Origin: Dolomedes plantarius
Lineage: Eukaryota; Arthropoda; Arachnida; Araneae; Dolomedidae
DNA: 64,000 bases
NCBI GenBank assembly: GCA_907164885.2
Contig: OU015499.1
Location: 163,579,629-163,643,628, forward strand
Reading direction: 5' to 3'
Positions 1 through 10,030 of the stretch are shown here, piece by piece; the first letter of the stretch is position 1, and every line of letters begins with the position of its first letter. The notes below the pieces were generated by a model that saw only the letters and a list, made by a program, of their open reading frames with translations, did not search any database and was not told where the DNA came from. Both the position numbers and the translations under genes were made by a program.

Positions 1-285
1 GGACACTTTCACACATTCGCTATCCTTATTTTCGAATTTCTTTGCAGGAATAATATTTCCAATTTTTTTTCAATATTATTCGCCTTTATTTCTTTTGCAT
101 TTCCTAATCTTCTGATCATTATTTTCATAATGTGATCGAAAATTAGTAACGTCGTCTTCGTCAGTCGTTGCATCAGTTAATTCCAAAATTCTAATCTTCT
201 TAGTCTGTAGCAATCTTGAGTTAATATTGCTCAAACTGCTTTCCTCATCCGATTCATAAATTCTTCTTCTTTTTCTAATATTCAT
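1..285 (-). pseudogene. N-terminal fragment of an uncharacterised transposon-like family, copy L
   Basis: The ORF starts at the ATG at 283-285 (MNIRKRRR) and runs 69 codons, with an acidic and basic low-complexity N-terminus (YESDEESS, TTDEDD), to a stop at 76-78. The same text occurs on the plus strand at 27,197 (copy M) and 49,104 (copy R). In R the frame runs through the equivalent of this stop, so here it is probably a disabling change. Sequence upstream to position 1 continues the homology to M and R. The rest lies outside the window. The family is recognised only through the longer copy in M; its function is unknown to me. Confidence 0.6.
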
Positions 286-761
286 GGGTCTTATTTCTAT
301 AATAAAAAACTCTAATGTTTCCGCAAAAAAATTAATTACTCTTACTAACCAACATCACTATGAGACCAAATTGACATATTATCATTTTTTTTATAGGTAT
401 GTGAACTCATTGTAACAACTGTATGAAATATTATTTATCTAAAACTTTGATCTTCTGCTTTTATAACAACTACAGTGGTACCTCGACATACGAGTTTAAT
501 TCGTTCCTTGACGGAGCTCGTAACTCGAATTACTCGAATCTCGAATCCATTTTCCCCATTGAAATGAAGGGAAATGCCATTAATTCGTTCCGGTTTCCCC
601 CAATCAGTGTAATTTTTTGTTACATGGTTTTAAATAAGATAAACGTGCTAATAAATGAGGAACATTGTATAAAAACGCATTACAATAGAATGCACTGCAA
701 TAAACTTGTTTTATTAATTGTAATGTACAGCATTTACCGTACGGTAGAGGAGAATAGGATT

Positions 762-879
762 CCAGGCTACAAACCCATGGAGGATAGGCTAACCCTCGCA
801 CTGTGCTCCAACGCAAGCGGTGACTGCAATATTAAGCCGGTGCTCGTTTATCATTCAGAAAATCCCAGAGCCTCTAAGC
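762..879 (+). pseudogene. Tigger transposase core fragment
   Basis: Plus-strand translation reads GYKPMEDRLTLALCSNASGD followed by VLVYHSENPRA, which matches the stretch of Tigger/jerky-like DDE transposases just after the first catalytic Asp region. Only about 40 codons remain before the hAT MITE at 880. The equivalent fragment in copy M is on the minus strand near 26,600-26,740 and is frameshifted after the CA of LTLALC. Copy R has lost it. Confidence 0.7.
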
Positions 880-1222
880 AAGTGGTTCCGAACCGGTAGC
901 CTCGGGAGTGGTCCGAACCACATATAGAAAAGTTGGCAAATAAATGGGGATTTTGAAAGTAATGTTCATTGAACTAGATGAGAAAAATACATCCGAGGAA
1001 TATCTGGTGTTAAATTAAAATTTCTTAAAATTTTAACATAATTATTTTAATATTAGAATGTGAATACGTGAATCCTGTGTCCCTTTTGTCTGAGGGATAT
1101 TCTATACCCCCATACCCTCCGGAATGTTCCCCAGTCCCTCAAGTCGGTGGGGTTGGGCCGTCCGCTTATGGTTCAATTTCTGACTTAGTGTTCCGCAGAC
1201 TTCTACGGGTTGGGAACCACTG
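880..1222. mobile_element. hAT-type MITE nested in Tigger
   Basis: Ends are inverted repeats: AAGTGGTTCCGAACCGG at the left and GGGTTGGGAACCACTG at the right, the common hAT-MITE terminus CAGTGGTTCCCAACC. An exact 8-bp target duplication CTCTAAGC lies at 872-879 and 1223-1230. It is 343 bp with no coding capacity. The copy-M orthologue (20,766-26,598) is split by the copia insertion. Copy R has deleted the region. Confidence 0.88.
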
Positions 1223-1489
1223 CTCTAAGCTTACACCGCACCTTCATGTATTTTGATAATTTCTTTTGTCAACTCAATGCACGTCATCCGCTTCTTCTCA
1301 GCACTGTCCTTCGCACTCACTTTCTTCGGACCCTATGGTTCGAAAAATGAAGTTTTGCAAAATAACTGCAATCACAAAATTGATGCTTTTATTACGAGCT
1401 AGCCACTTCAAGCGAACGAATGAGGCACGGAAGCTCGGCGATTGTTGCGTCATTCAATGTGGCTGTAATGTTCGGATTCCTCTTTTTCA

Positions 1490-1797
1490 GAATCCGTAGA
1501 AAGGGGAGGGCTTGCGATCGTAGGACCAAGGTTATCCCATCCCCTGGACCCCATGGGGAGTTCCAATGTGAGGGAGGGAATTGAGGAATTGAAGCTATCT
1601 CCCTGCGACAGAGGTTGGACGCATTTCAGTTTGGTTTGGATCGCTTAACTTTTTGCCACACGAGGGCTAATTAAACCGAGACCTACCGTTTAAAGCCGAT
1701 TCCGAACGGCTATAAACATCCATACCAACAGTGGGACTCGAACACCCAGGATCTGAATCAAATGCCAGCACCTTAGCCATTCGGCCATCGCCTGGCA
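1490..1797 (-). repeat. tRNA-derived SINE-1, copy L
   Basis: The head on the minus strand resembles a tRNA with pol III A box TGGCCGAATGG and a B box close to GGTTCGAGTCC (here with one change). The body ends in a TTCTACGGATTCTGAAAAA-type tail. Imperfect flanking duplications (TGTTCGGATTCC near 1469, TGTTCGGTTTCGG near 1799) fit retroposition into the Tigger element. The same insertion is in M and R, so it predates the block duplication. Confidence 0.75.
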
Positions 1798-2105
1798 TTG
1801 TTCGGTTTCGGAGGGCTACTCAAGTGGGGACAGAGCAAGCTTCCCGGGTGATAATTGTTGAGTATTAATCTGTCGGTTTAAGACTGGATAGTAGTCTTCA
1901 GAATGATGTGTAGACATTTGTATAGTAACTGTACAAGTAGGTTTAAATATTGTATGCTTCTCGGGTTCTTAATTGATGAGCACCTAACATTGCGTTCGCT
2001 GCGCTAACTAGCGGTGGGGAATCTGAAGCTTGCTCGTAACCCAAAGCAAAAAACTGCGAACAGAATGCTCGTATCTCGAAAAACTCGTAAGTCGAGGTAC
2101 CACTG

Positions 2106-3240
2106 TATATTTAAATGGCACTCACGCAGCAATCTATTAGTATAAGAAACACAGACCAAACAGTCGGACTTCCGAAAAAAACCAAATAAAATCAGTGAAA
2201 TTACTTTTCACCACTTCATCAGAACAATAATACCGTTATCTTGTTAACGATGTTGTTTTTAATACACTAGCACTAGCTAAGTAATATCTGCTGAAGCGTA
2301 GTGTTCACTGAAGTCGTAATAATCAATAATAATTGCAATAAGCAAGATGTTTTAATTATAATTATTTCGAATGTACTCATTTACGAATGTTCTTATTCTG
2401 AAAATTAAAATTTACAATAGAAAAGTATATTATAAAAAAACTTATAATAGATTCCTATATAAGTCAACAGATGGCAGCGAGATCAAAACTGATGCTGAGT
2501 TTAGATGTAAACAGGTCTGCTATCCAAGGCGCATTCACACGGAATCGTAGGGGTAGCCAGAAAAGAGAGTACATCATAACAGGAAGTAAACATTCGCCAA
2601 GTTTGCGGCAGCCTCAACACCTTCCGATTAACCCAATATTTTTTTAATACAGAAATATCAAGAAATACCTTTTTTTTTCAAAAATATCTTGAATTATATT
2701 GCACTTTAATTAGCAGAAATCCCCCAACACTCACTCTTATAAGCTTTTTTTATTCTTAAAATTAAGTTTTACAATAGGCAAATATCTTTGAAATGTACAA
2801 ATAAAGCGTTAAAAGAATAGTTATCAATTTATTAATCATTTATTACGGAGCGGTAAAAACGACATTTCAATGCGAAAAAAATCCCGTTTGTAAGCAAACA
2901 CCGTTCGGCACGTCATGAAGTGAGCGAGTACGGTTACCGCATATTCGGAGGTTACCGCAGAGAAATTATTATTGCCCCACATCGCGTATCGGTATGAGTA
3001 TCGTGCTTCAACCAAAATTTTAATTAGGAGGAGTGTAATATAATTATTTTTCTTCTGATCTGTATATAAATTTATTTTTCTTTTAAGGCTGGGAAATTCT
3101 CCTTATTTACTAAATCACCGAGCTGTATGAAATCAGTATGTGACTGGTTGAGTCTGAAGTCACACGCAACATTTGGAATATTTTTTTTTACAACCCGGAG
3201 AAAATTTACAAATATAAATTGCGTGAGAGATAACTAGCGT
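2106..3240. other. Non-coding AT-rich stretch shared by the copies
   Basis: No ORF or known domain is seen. The part at 2460-2640 contains, on the minus strand, the text ATCGGAAGGTGTTGAGGCTG...CCAACTTGGCGA (here slightly altered). This also occurs at 18,935, at 47,108, and as the terminus of the small TIR element at 34,199. The rest is ordinary shared flanking DNA. The retained 5' side of the decayed copia begins near the end of this stretch. Confidence 0.6.
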
Positions 3241-3320
3241 ATTTAGGGTCGAAACCAAAACAAGAACAGAAGAATAGTTTTCTAGCTGAAGATAAGTTTG
3301 CCAACGGATGTGGTAATTTA

Positions 3321-5367
3321 ATGACAGAGAATACAAAATGGTGTTCAGACTCTGTTTGCTCTTCTCATCTTAGTCGCAGTAAAGAAAAATTTGTAAACGT
3401 ATGGAATACAGGTGAGAAAATTATCAAACTAGCAAATAATACGACTACAAGAATTACTGCTAAGGAAAAAGTAAACTTGAAATCCAAATTGGGAAATAAA
3501 ATCATAGACGCTAACATTCAAGATGTATCTTCTCTTCTTCTAGACTTGAGAACCAATTTACTTTCGATTGCCAAGATTTGAAACAAAGATTTGTCCGTGA
3601 CATTTAAAAAGAACTGTGCCATAATTAAGAAAAACTATAGAAATACAAAACTGTTAGTAGAAAGAATTCTACCTAGGGGAGCGCGCGGGCGCCCACGCAT
3701 CGTTCACACAGGACACGAAGGTCGACCCAGGAATGAGTAAAATGTTTATTCTGACCAAAGTGATGACACAAAAAATCGGGTTCAAATTGCAGAAATTCCA
3801 ATTAACGTAGCACTAAGTAAACCCGAATCAAAGAATGGAAACTCGCCCTAGCTAAAGAAATGCAATGTATTTAGAAAAATGATACTTTCGAACTAGTAGA
3901 AAGGCCAAAAAATATAAATATGATAGATAGTAGGTTTGTGTTAAGAAATATATATAATTCAGATGGAGGCATAGAACGTCGGAATTCACGCCTCGTCGCT
4001 GAAGGTTTCTCGCAAGAGCCATGGTGAAATATTCACTTGGTGAAATAATCACATGGTGAAATAATCACTTTGGTGAAATATTTGCACATGTTGCTCGCCA
4101 CAGCTCTATAAGATTACTAGCAGACTTAGGAACTAAATTTGGTGTACCCATTCATCATTTTGATATAACTGCAGCTTATTTAAATGAAACACTCCAAGAG
4201 GACATTTTTATGGAATGCCCCAAATTGTTTAACGATGCACTTTTTTGTACTATGTGGAACGAAAATAAAAACGGTAAAATATTTAAAGCAGCAGAAAAGA
4301 TGTTTAATGACTTTCGAAGTGGAAATAAAGTTTCTAAAGTAAAGAAATAATTCTTTGGTCTAAAACAATCAGGTCAAATTTGGTTTTTAAAAATTGACGA
4401 AATTCTAACAGGTTTTGGAGCTAAAAATACCAGTTCAGATTCGTGTGTATATTTTTTGAAGGAAAATTGGGAATTAACTTTATTTATAATTCATGTAGAC
4501 GATATTTTAATTGTATCGAAAGATCCGGAATTGAGAAAACACCAAGAAAATGATTTATATGTTAAATATGTTGGATTAGTAAAACGTTGTTTAGGGAGGG
4601 ATTTTGAACAAGGGGAAAAATTATTTCAATTAGTCAACCGGGTTACATCAGAGATTGATTAGAGCGATATTGTATGGCCGAGGACAGTCATGCTTCAACT
4701 CCCATGGACATAAATGTTGAGTTGGAGAAAATCGTCACCCCTACAGAAAATAATTAACCTTATCGTGAATTAATCGGAGGATTTATATATTTAGATGTAA
4801 ATACCAGGCAGTTAGTAAACTAAGTCAGTTTTTGTCATGCTATGATAAAACTCATAGGATTGCAGCTAAACGTATATTACGTTATTTGCAGGGTACAATC
4901 AATTATGGACTAATTTTTGGATATCAGGATAATTTCATTGGCTATACTAAAGCCGATTCGGGAAATTGTATAAAAGACAGGAGATCTTACACCGGCTACT
5001 TGCTTTAAGTGGAAATGCTATTTCTTGAGAATCAAAAAAAAACAGAACGGTAGCTCTTTCCTCAACTGAGCCGGAATATATGTCATTAACTGAAGGTTTT
5101 AAAGAGGCAAGTTATCTTCGTAAGATCTCGACAGAATTAGATTTGAAATATTTTGCAAATTTAAATATGTTCACAGATAATGCTGGCGCGCTTAAACTTG
5201 CAGAGAATCCTATACATCACAATCGGACAAAGCACACAGACATACGACATCATTTCGTCCGACAAGCTTTAAACGATGAACTAGTAAACGCAAGATTCGT
5301 ACCTACGGGAAAAGCTGGTGCCGATATATTCACGAAAGGATTATGTAAACAAAAGCATTTCATTTAA
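3321..5367 (+). pseudogene. Decayed copia (Ty1/copia) pol, copy L
   Basis: Pieces in pol order are visible: a protease-region segment at 3321-3581 (WCSDSVCSSHLSR, where family members usually have D-S-G, then the conserved DLRTNLLSIAKI), an RGRP linker near 3690, reverse transcriptase from about 3880 (ELVERPKN), FGLKQSGQIWF at 4354-4386, the active-site VDD at 4495-4503 (HVDDILIVSKDP), and RNase H at 5080-5367 ending in NRTKHTDIRHHFVRQ and ADIFTKG. The pre-integrase and integrase domains are missing, so there is an internal deletion near 3600-3700. Several stops and frameshifts interrupt the rest. The 5' LTR and gag are not seen. In copy R this interior is deleted. Confidence 0.85.
4021..4090. 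repeat. Short minisatellite inside the decayed copia RT
   Basis: Four imperfect copies of a 16-17-bp unit, TGGTGAAATAATCACT, follow each other. They break the reverse-transcriptase frame just after RLVAEGFSQE. Confidence 0.8.
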
Positions 5368-5429
5368 ATATTTTGGGTATTGATGATACTTGTGTATGCA
5401 ATTATTAGTACGTGAATATTGAGGGGAAG

Positions 5430-5638
5430 TGTTGCCGCTAGAAATGTAATCACTAAGTTGCCAATACCCACGTGATCAATCTGTGAACGCCACCTAACGA
5501 ATGAAACGATATAGTCTGTTATAGTCTTTGTTATGTATATCGCCTTGTTGCCTGGATGTAATTTTCTCTAGTGTGTGTAATATTACTATTATATTTTATT
5601 ACCGCGTCACACATCTACAAAAATATCTGTAGTCAACA
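5430..5638 (+). repeat. 3' LTR of the decayed copia, copy L
   Basis: Begins TGTTGCCGCTAG and ends GTAGTCAACA, so it has TG...CA ends. It is preceded directly by a purine-rich tract (GAGGGGAAG, 5421-5429) that fits a polypurine tract. It follows the RNase H end by about 60 bp. The orthologous LTR in copy R lies at 46,039-46,245 on the minus strand. No matching 5' LTR is visible. Confidence 0.8.
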
Positions 5639-6328
5639 ATCTACAATCCAAACAAAAATGCCTAAACTTAACCATTCTCCACATATTCTTTGTTATTTCC
5701 TGTAAAAATTTTATATTTTATTCCATTTATAAACTTCTTAATCTGATCGTAACCGAGCTTTTTCATCAGATGTTAATCTCTGGAATTTCTCAAAGCGTTA
5801 AACTAAATGATGATGAAATGAATTTTAATTGCGGATAACTAAAACGAATATAAAGGGCAAAATATTAATACTGCTTATACGTTATTGATCGGGCCGATAT
5901 CGGTATCGTGGAGATCCCTACAAACCGAAACATGTCAAATCTCTGCGCATCCTTATGATCTACCAGGACAAAAGAATAAGAATGGCTAAGGAACCTCGTG
6001 CCCTAATTGCCATACATTTAAAATGCTCACTAGTTTAATCAATCCTGAATAATAATTTATAGATATTAGTTAAGAGGTGTCTCATTTTCTAGCATAATGT
6101 TTTATATATTGCTATTCATTTCATGTGAAAAATAAGAAAAAAGCGTGATGGTACAGTCTTAATATATCCCATTGAAACTCCTTTCTCCTCTCTTTGCAGG
6201 TTCTCGGTGCAGTTAGGTGCAGATCTAAAATGTTTGTGGTGTCCAAAAATTCAGAAAGTCAACGTGTTGCTGGCAGTTACAGTTTTTTAGTTATCGTGTA
6301 AAGGAACGTCGGCATGCTAGAAGGTTAA
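5639..6328 (+). other. 5' flank and upstream splice acceptor of the zinc-finger gene
   Basis: No ORF here. A pyrimidine-rich run ending TTTGCAG (AG at 6198-6199) is a strong 3' splice site. It is kept in all three copies (minus strand near 17,441 and 45,480), so the zinc-finger exon probably begins at 6200 and an upstream exon may exist. The 129 bp from there to the ATG would be 5' UTR. Confidence 0.6.
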
Positions 6329-7792
6329 ATGTCGTTAATTTCCAGCGTAAATAGACTTTCCATTGAATGCTATTCCTGCGAGCAGAATCCTACTAAAGGG
6401 GAAGATAAATGCACTCCATGTGACACTGGTATAATTAGTCAAAATGTAAAAAGTTCCAGTGCACAGATTCCTCTTCGCACCGAAGAGAAAATTTTCGAAA
6501 GTAATTTATTTGAAGGAACATTTTCACAGTTGACCGCCTTAAATACACATCATTCATATCACATTGATAATCCTCTCTGTACCCATATAGAAAAACCTTT
6601 CACCTGCACTGTGTGTGGGATAACATTTTCTGTACAGGATAATTTAAAAAGACATTTCCGCACCCACACAGGAGAGAAACCATTTGCCTGCACTGTATGT
6701 GAGAAAAGATTTTCTCGACACGATGACTTAAATACTCATCTCCGTACCCACACAGGAGAGAAACCTTTCGCCTGCACTGTGTGTGGGAAAACATTTTCTC
6801 TACAGTTTAATTTAAATAGACATCACCTCACCCACACAGGAGAGAAACATTTCGAGTGCACTGTATGTGAGAAAAGATTTTCTCAACAGGATAGTTTAAA
6901 TAGACATCTCCGCACCCACACAGGAGAGAAACCTTTCGCATGCACTGTATGTAAGAAAAGTTTTTCTGACCACAGTAATTTGAAAACACATCTTCGTACC
7001 CACACACGAGAGAAACCTTACACCTGCTCTTTATGTAAGAAAAAATTTTCTGAACACAGTAGATATAAAACACATCTCCGTACCCACACAGGAGAGAAAC
7101 CCTTCGCATGCAGTGTATGTGAGAAAAATTTTTCTCAACAGGTTAATTTAAATAGACATCACCTCACCCACACAGGAGAGAAACATTTCGAGTGCACTGT
7201 ATGTGAGAAAAGATTTTCTCAACAGGATAGTTTAAATAGACATCTCCGCACCCATACAGGAGAGAAACCTTTCGCATGCACTGTATGTAAGAAAAGTTTT
7301 TCTGACCACAGTAATTTGAAAACACATCTTCGTACCCACACAGGCGAGAAACCTTTCGCCTGCATTGTATGTAAGAAAACATTTTCTGATCAGAAAAATT
7401 CAAAAAGACATCTCCGCACCCACACAGGAGAGAAACCTTTTTCCTGCACTGTATGTGAGAAAAAATTTTCTCAACAGGGTCATTTATATACACACCTCCG
7501 AACCCACACAGAAGAGAAACCATTTGCCTGCACTGTATGTGAGAAAAGATTTTCTCGACAGGAGCAATTAAATTCACATCTCCGCACCCACACAGGAGAG
7601 AAACCTTTCACCTGCACTTTATGTAAGAAAACATTTTCCGTACACAGTAGTTTGAAAACACATCTCCGTACACACACAGGCGAGAAACCTTTCGCCTGCA
7701 TTGTATGTAAGAAATCATTTTCTGATCAGAAAAATTCAAAAAGACATCTCCGCACCCACACAGGAGAGAAACCTTTTTCCTGCACTGTATGA
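6329..7792 (+). CDS. C2H2 zinc-finger protein, 14 fingers, copy L
   Basis: 487 codons encode a presumed nuclear DNA-binding protein. The ATG is preceded directly by an in-frame TAA, which fixes the start. Residues 1-90 have no known domain but hold four cysteines spaced CX2C-X10-CX2C (C14, C17, C28, C31). Residues 91-482 are 14 tandem 28-residue fingers, CX2C-X12-HX3H, joined by TGEKP-type linkers. A 15th begins FSCTV and stops. Fingers 10 and 14 (SDQKNSKRH) have Ser where the helix usually has Leu. Fingers 3-6 and 7-10 reflect a 336-bp internal duplication. There is no KRAB, SCAN, BTB or ZAD domain. The paralogues in M and R are broken, so this is the only intact copy. Target and role are unknown. 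Confidence 0.85.
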   Translation: MSLISSVNRLSIECYSCEQNPTKGEDKCTPCDTGIISQNVKSSSAQIPLRTEEKIFESNLFEGTFSQLTALNTHHSYHIDNPLCTHIEKPFTCTVCGITFSVQDNLKRHFRTHTGEKPFACTVCEKRFSRHDDLNTHLRTHTGEKPFACTVCGKTFSLQFNLNRHHLTHTGEKHFECTVCEKRFSQQDSLNRHLRTHTGEKPFACTVCKKSFSDHSNLKTHLRTHTREKPYTCSLCKKKFSEHSRYKTHLRTHTGEKPFACSVCEKNFSQQVNLNRHHLTHTGEKHFECTVCEKRFSQQDSLNRHLRTHTGEKPFACTVCKKSFSDHSNLKTHLRTHTGEKPFACIVCKKTFSDQKNSKRHLRTHTGEKPFSCTVCEKKFSQQGHLYTHLRTHTEEKPFACTVCEKRFSRQEQLNSHLRTHTGEKPFTCTLCKKTFSVHSSLKTHLRTHTGEKPFACIVCKKSFSDQKNSKRHLRTHTGEKPFSCTV

Positions 7793-8040
7793 AAAAAAAA
7801 GATTTTCCGGGTGGAGTAAATTAAAAATACATTCCCGTATCCGTAGAAAAGAGAGATCTTTCGATGGATCGTATATGTGAGAAAAGATTTTCAGTAGAGT
7901 GTTATTTAAAAAGAATTCCCCTTTCATCTGCAGGTTATGGGGAATAAGTTTATCGTTTGTGAACAGATGAAAAACGAATCTCCCTGTCCATTCAGTGATG
8001 TATAACTACGATCGGGAGTGAAGAAGTATATTTGTCTCAC
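7793..8040 (+). pseudogene. Degenerate finger remnants after the ORF
   Basis: After the stop, translation still shows weak finger remains (KKDFPGWSKLKIHSRIR, EKRFSVECYLKRI) in shifting frames. Copy R shows the same stop (FSCAV then stop) and the same degraded tail near 43,380-43,550. The array was therefore longer before the block duplicated, and the present C-terminus is an ancestral truncation. Confidence 0.65.
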
Positions 8041-8484
8041 CGTGTGGATAATGTCCATAAAAATCGAATTCTATTTCGGGTTTCATGTACTTTATTTATA
8101 GGAGCTATAATTTTTTTTTAACCTATGGCTTTATTTGGAAAATTAATCCATATTTACAGGCAACACAAACATCAAAGAACTAAGCATTGAACAGATGCAT
8201 AAAGCACAACAGTAAACAAAGTAAGGTAAAAGGTGTTAAAAGTTCACAGAAAGTTCATAATGTTTTTTGGTAATGTTGCTCGCGTCCGTGATATCCTTAA
8301 ATCGCACGTGCCTCCTGGGTGGTGCTAAATGAGTAACAACTCTGGCTGCAGGCTCACCGCGAAGATAGGAGGTATAATATTTAAATATATTTTGGAATTT
8401 AGTGTTTTGCGACATTTTTCTTTGGAAATATTTTCGAAATATATCAATACGATATCGGTTATGGCCTACGATCTTTGATGATTC
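8041..8484. other. Non-coding spacer between the finger array and the 3' ORF
   Basis: Shared by the copies. No finger text and no convincing ORF. It could be an intron or 3' UTR. A minus-strand ORF overlapping 8236-8565 looks like a shadow. Confidence 0.45.
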
Positions 8485-8598
8485 ATGACCCCCAAAGTGA
8501 TTGAAGTAAAAATTCCTGTCATTATACCTGTTTACAGTGCAGGAAAGGGTGTTAAGAAATGTCATTTATGTAATACTTCTGGTAAATTGAAATTATAA
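8485..8598 (+). CDS. Small conserved ORF with Cys pair, possible terminal exon (copy L)
   Basis: 38 codons: MTPKVIEVKIPVIIPVYSAG, then GKGVKKCHLCN, then SGKLKL and stop. The text and stop are kept in M (minus, 15,843-16,046, where the frame is open further upstream) and R (minus, 43,015-43,128). All three have AATAAA about 40 bp after the stop (8639-8644 here). It lies downstream of the finger ORF on the same strand, so it may be the last exon of that gene or a separate remnant. I do not recognise the sequence. The KCHLC pair could bind zinc, which is inference. Confidence 0.4.
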   Translation: MTPKVIEVKIPVIIPVYSAGKGVKKCHLCNTSGKLKL

Positions 8599-8638
8599 TT
8601 TTTAAGATATAACTGATAAATATGTATAATGATATATG

Positions 8639-8644
8639 AATAAA
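8639..8644 (+). promoter_or_regulatory. Candidate polyadenylation signal AATAAA
   Basis: Canonical hexamer 40 bp after the small conserved ORF. It is kept as TTTATT on the minus strand at 15,797-15,802 (M) and 42,969-42,974 (R). Confidence 0.5.
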
Positions 8645-9118
8645 TATTTTATGGCTTCATATGCTGACTGAATTATTTTTTTTTGCCTCTGTTTTAATTA
8701 TTTTGAATCAATTAACCTTTTATTATTTTATTAGAAGGATTTTTTTGTAATTTGCAGCCAAAGTAGTATTTAAAGCGTTGAGCATCTAAGTTTACTTTAA
8801 TATTAAATATTGCCTGAAATTTTTACGTGTGAAATTTTTAATTTTGAAATCGACACCTAAAATATTTTTAATTTATAATTTGCACCAGTAGTGTTGTCTG
8901 TTGAATAATGGTGTCTTTATTGAGTCTCGCCAGATTTTCAGAAAGGAAATGTGATTATCTGCTTTCACTCCGAAAGTGGCACCGATAATCAAAGAGGAAA
9001 CCGTTGGAAGTGACGTTTCTCCTTATAATTGAAGGCTGATATTACTATTAAAATAAAGTTCAATGTATTTGGTTAGTTATTATCTAGGGAGCTAATATAT
9101 GCGGTAAATTTTGTATCT
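8645..9118. other. Non-coding spacer
   Basis: Matches 15,320-15,795 and 42,480-42,968 in inverse order. No gene or repeat recognised. Just right of 9118, L has lost about 400 bp that M and R keep, including the SINE-2 head. Confidence 0.5.
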
Positions 9119-9405
9119 TAAGCTTCAAGCTGCCACACCACAGGTCCAGGGTTCTATCCTGCGACTGCGTAAGGTCAATTCAGCCTTTCATTCCTTGATT
9201 GGGTTCGAAAATTAAGGACCAAGCATTCTTGGGAACTAACTCTGGGGACCCCACGTCAGGTTGACCACCTGACCGAAACATGCTGTATGGCACCCGAAGC
9301 CCACTGTCATGAAAGCGGAAATGGGCACCGCAAGCATTGGTCCAGTCTTGAAAAGCAACTCGGATTGTTGTGCCATTAATTAGTTATTAAGGTAGGATTT
9401 CGCTT
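9119..9405 (+). repeat. tRNA-derived SINE-2, head-truncated, copy L
   Basis: The body matches M (14,638-14,925, minus) and R (about 41,800-42,090, minus). The B-box-like GGTCCAGGGTTCTA is present. The A-box end is missing because the deletion joins CTTA directly to AGCTTCAAG. The tail ends near GCCATTAATTAGTTA. Confidence 0.7.
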
Positions 9406-9528
9406 TTTGAGATCCCCTCCACTACTGGTATGGTTTAATGGTCAGGATGAGGACAGATTAGTGGGGGTGGGGGAGTGTCGAACCCTATTTCGCCATGCAG
9501 ACTGAAGACAATACGGCGTTCGTCTCTT

Positions 9529-9840
9529 TTAAGAAATGGAAAAAAGTAAATCAGCATCACCGGAAAAATTAAATGAAGAGTAAATGTGTGGATAACACTC
9601 CGACTCAGTAGAATTTAAAAAAAAGAAAATTTTTTTTTGCTTTCGCAGGGTGAGAATGTAAGGGGCTGATGTAACGACTTCTGATTGGTTCATCTCGCCG
9701 GAGTGATCTGGTAAAGGCCAAAGACGAGAATTCGAATTCTTGATCTCAGAGATTGTCATAAATACACGGAGTAGAAAAATTTCGCAACTTAAAATGAACT
9801 TACAGCGTTTACAATGTAACCAAGTTTTTCTTCGCGACAT
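9529..9840 (-). CDS. Unrecognised ORF, 103 aa, copy L
   Basis: Begins MSRRKTWLHCKRCKFIL and contains NSRLWPLPDHSGEMN. The same start and middle occur in copy R at 41,328-41,582 (plus), where the C-terminal half has shifted frame. Substitutions between the two hit all codon positions, so constraint is not evident. It could be part of an exon or a chance ORF kept by recent duplication. No domain recognised. Confidence 0.25.
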   Translation of the reverse strand: MSRRKTWLHCKRCKFILSCEIFLLRVFMTISEIKNSNSRLWPLPDHSGEMNQSEVVTSAPYILTLRKQKKIFFFLNSTESECYPHIYSSFNFSGDADLLFSIS

Positions 9841-10030
9841 GTTTCTGCAGATCAGTGGCGATTACCCAGACGAAATTCCTGCAGCCGTACCTTGTTAGTG
9901 GTGTAATCTATTATTTCCATGGAAAAAAATGCGATGACAACGGCCATATTTGCTTTGAGTGTCCTGATTAAACTACTACTTCAATATTAATTTCAAACTG
10001 TTGGTTAAAAGATTATCCTGGATTCTAAAT

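Larger units (their letters stand above)
473..2105 (-). mobile_element. Tigger/pogo-type element, non-autonomous, copy L
   Basis: The ends are inverted repeats, CAGTGGTACCTCGACATACG on the left and its near complement on the right (GTAAGTCGAGGTACCACTG), each flanked by the TA dinucleotide (471-472, 2106-2107). This is the layout of the Tigger/pogo branch of Tc1/mariner. The 1633-bp element carries two transposase scraps: a core piece on the plus strand near 762-870 (LTLALCSNASGD, VLVYHSENPRA, a Tigger signature) and an N-terminal piece on the minus strand near 1235-1350 (its start codon has become ATA). Their opposite orientation means the interior is rearranged. A hAT MITE and a SINE are nested inside. 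It cannot encode a working transposase. Confidence 0.85.

Noticed and set aside
6600..7701. Several minus-strand ORFs antisense to the zinc-finger array (and plus-strand ones over 43,680-45,077)
   Set aside because: They are mirror shadows of the 84-bp finger repeat. Their repeating text (CGYGDVF, VSLLCG) comes from the antisense of TGEKPF linkers.
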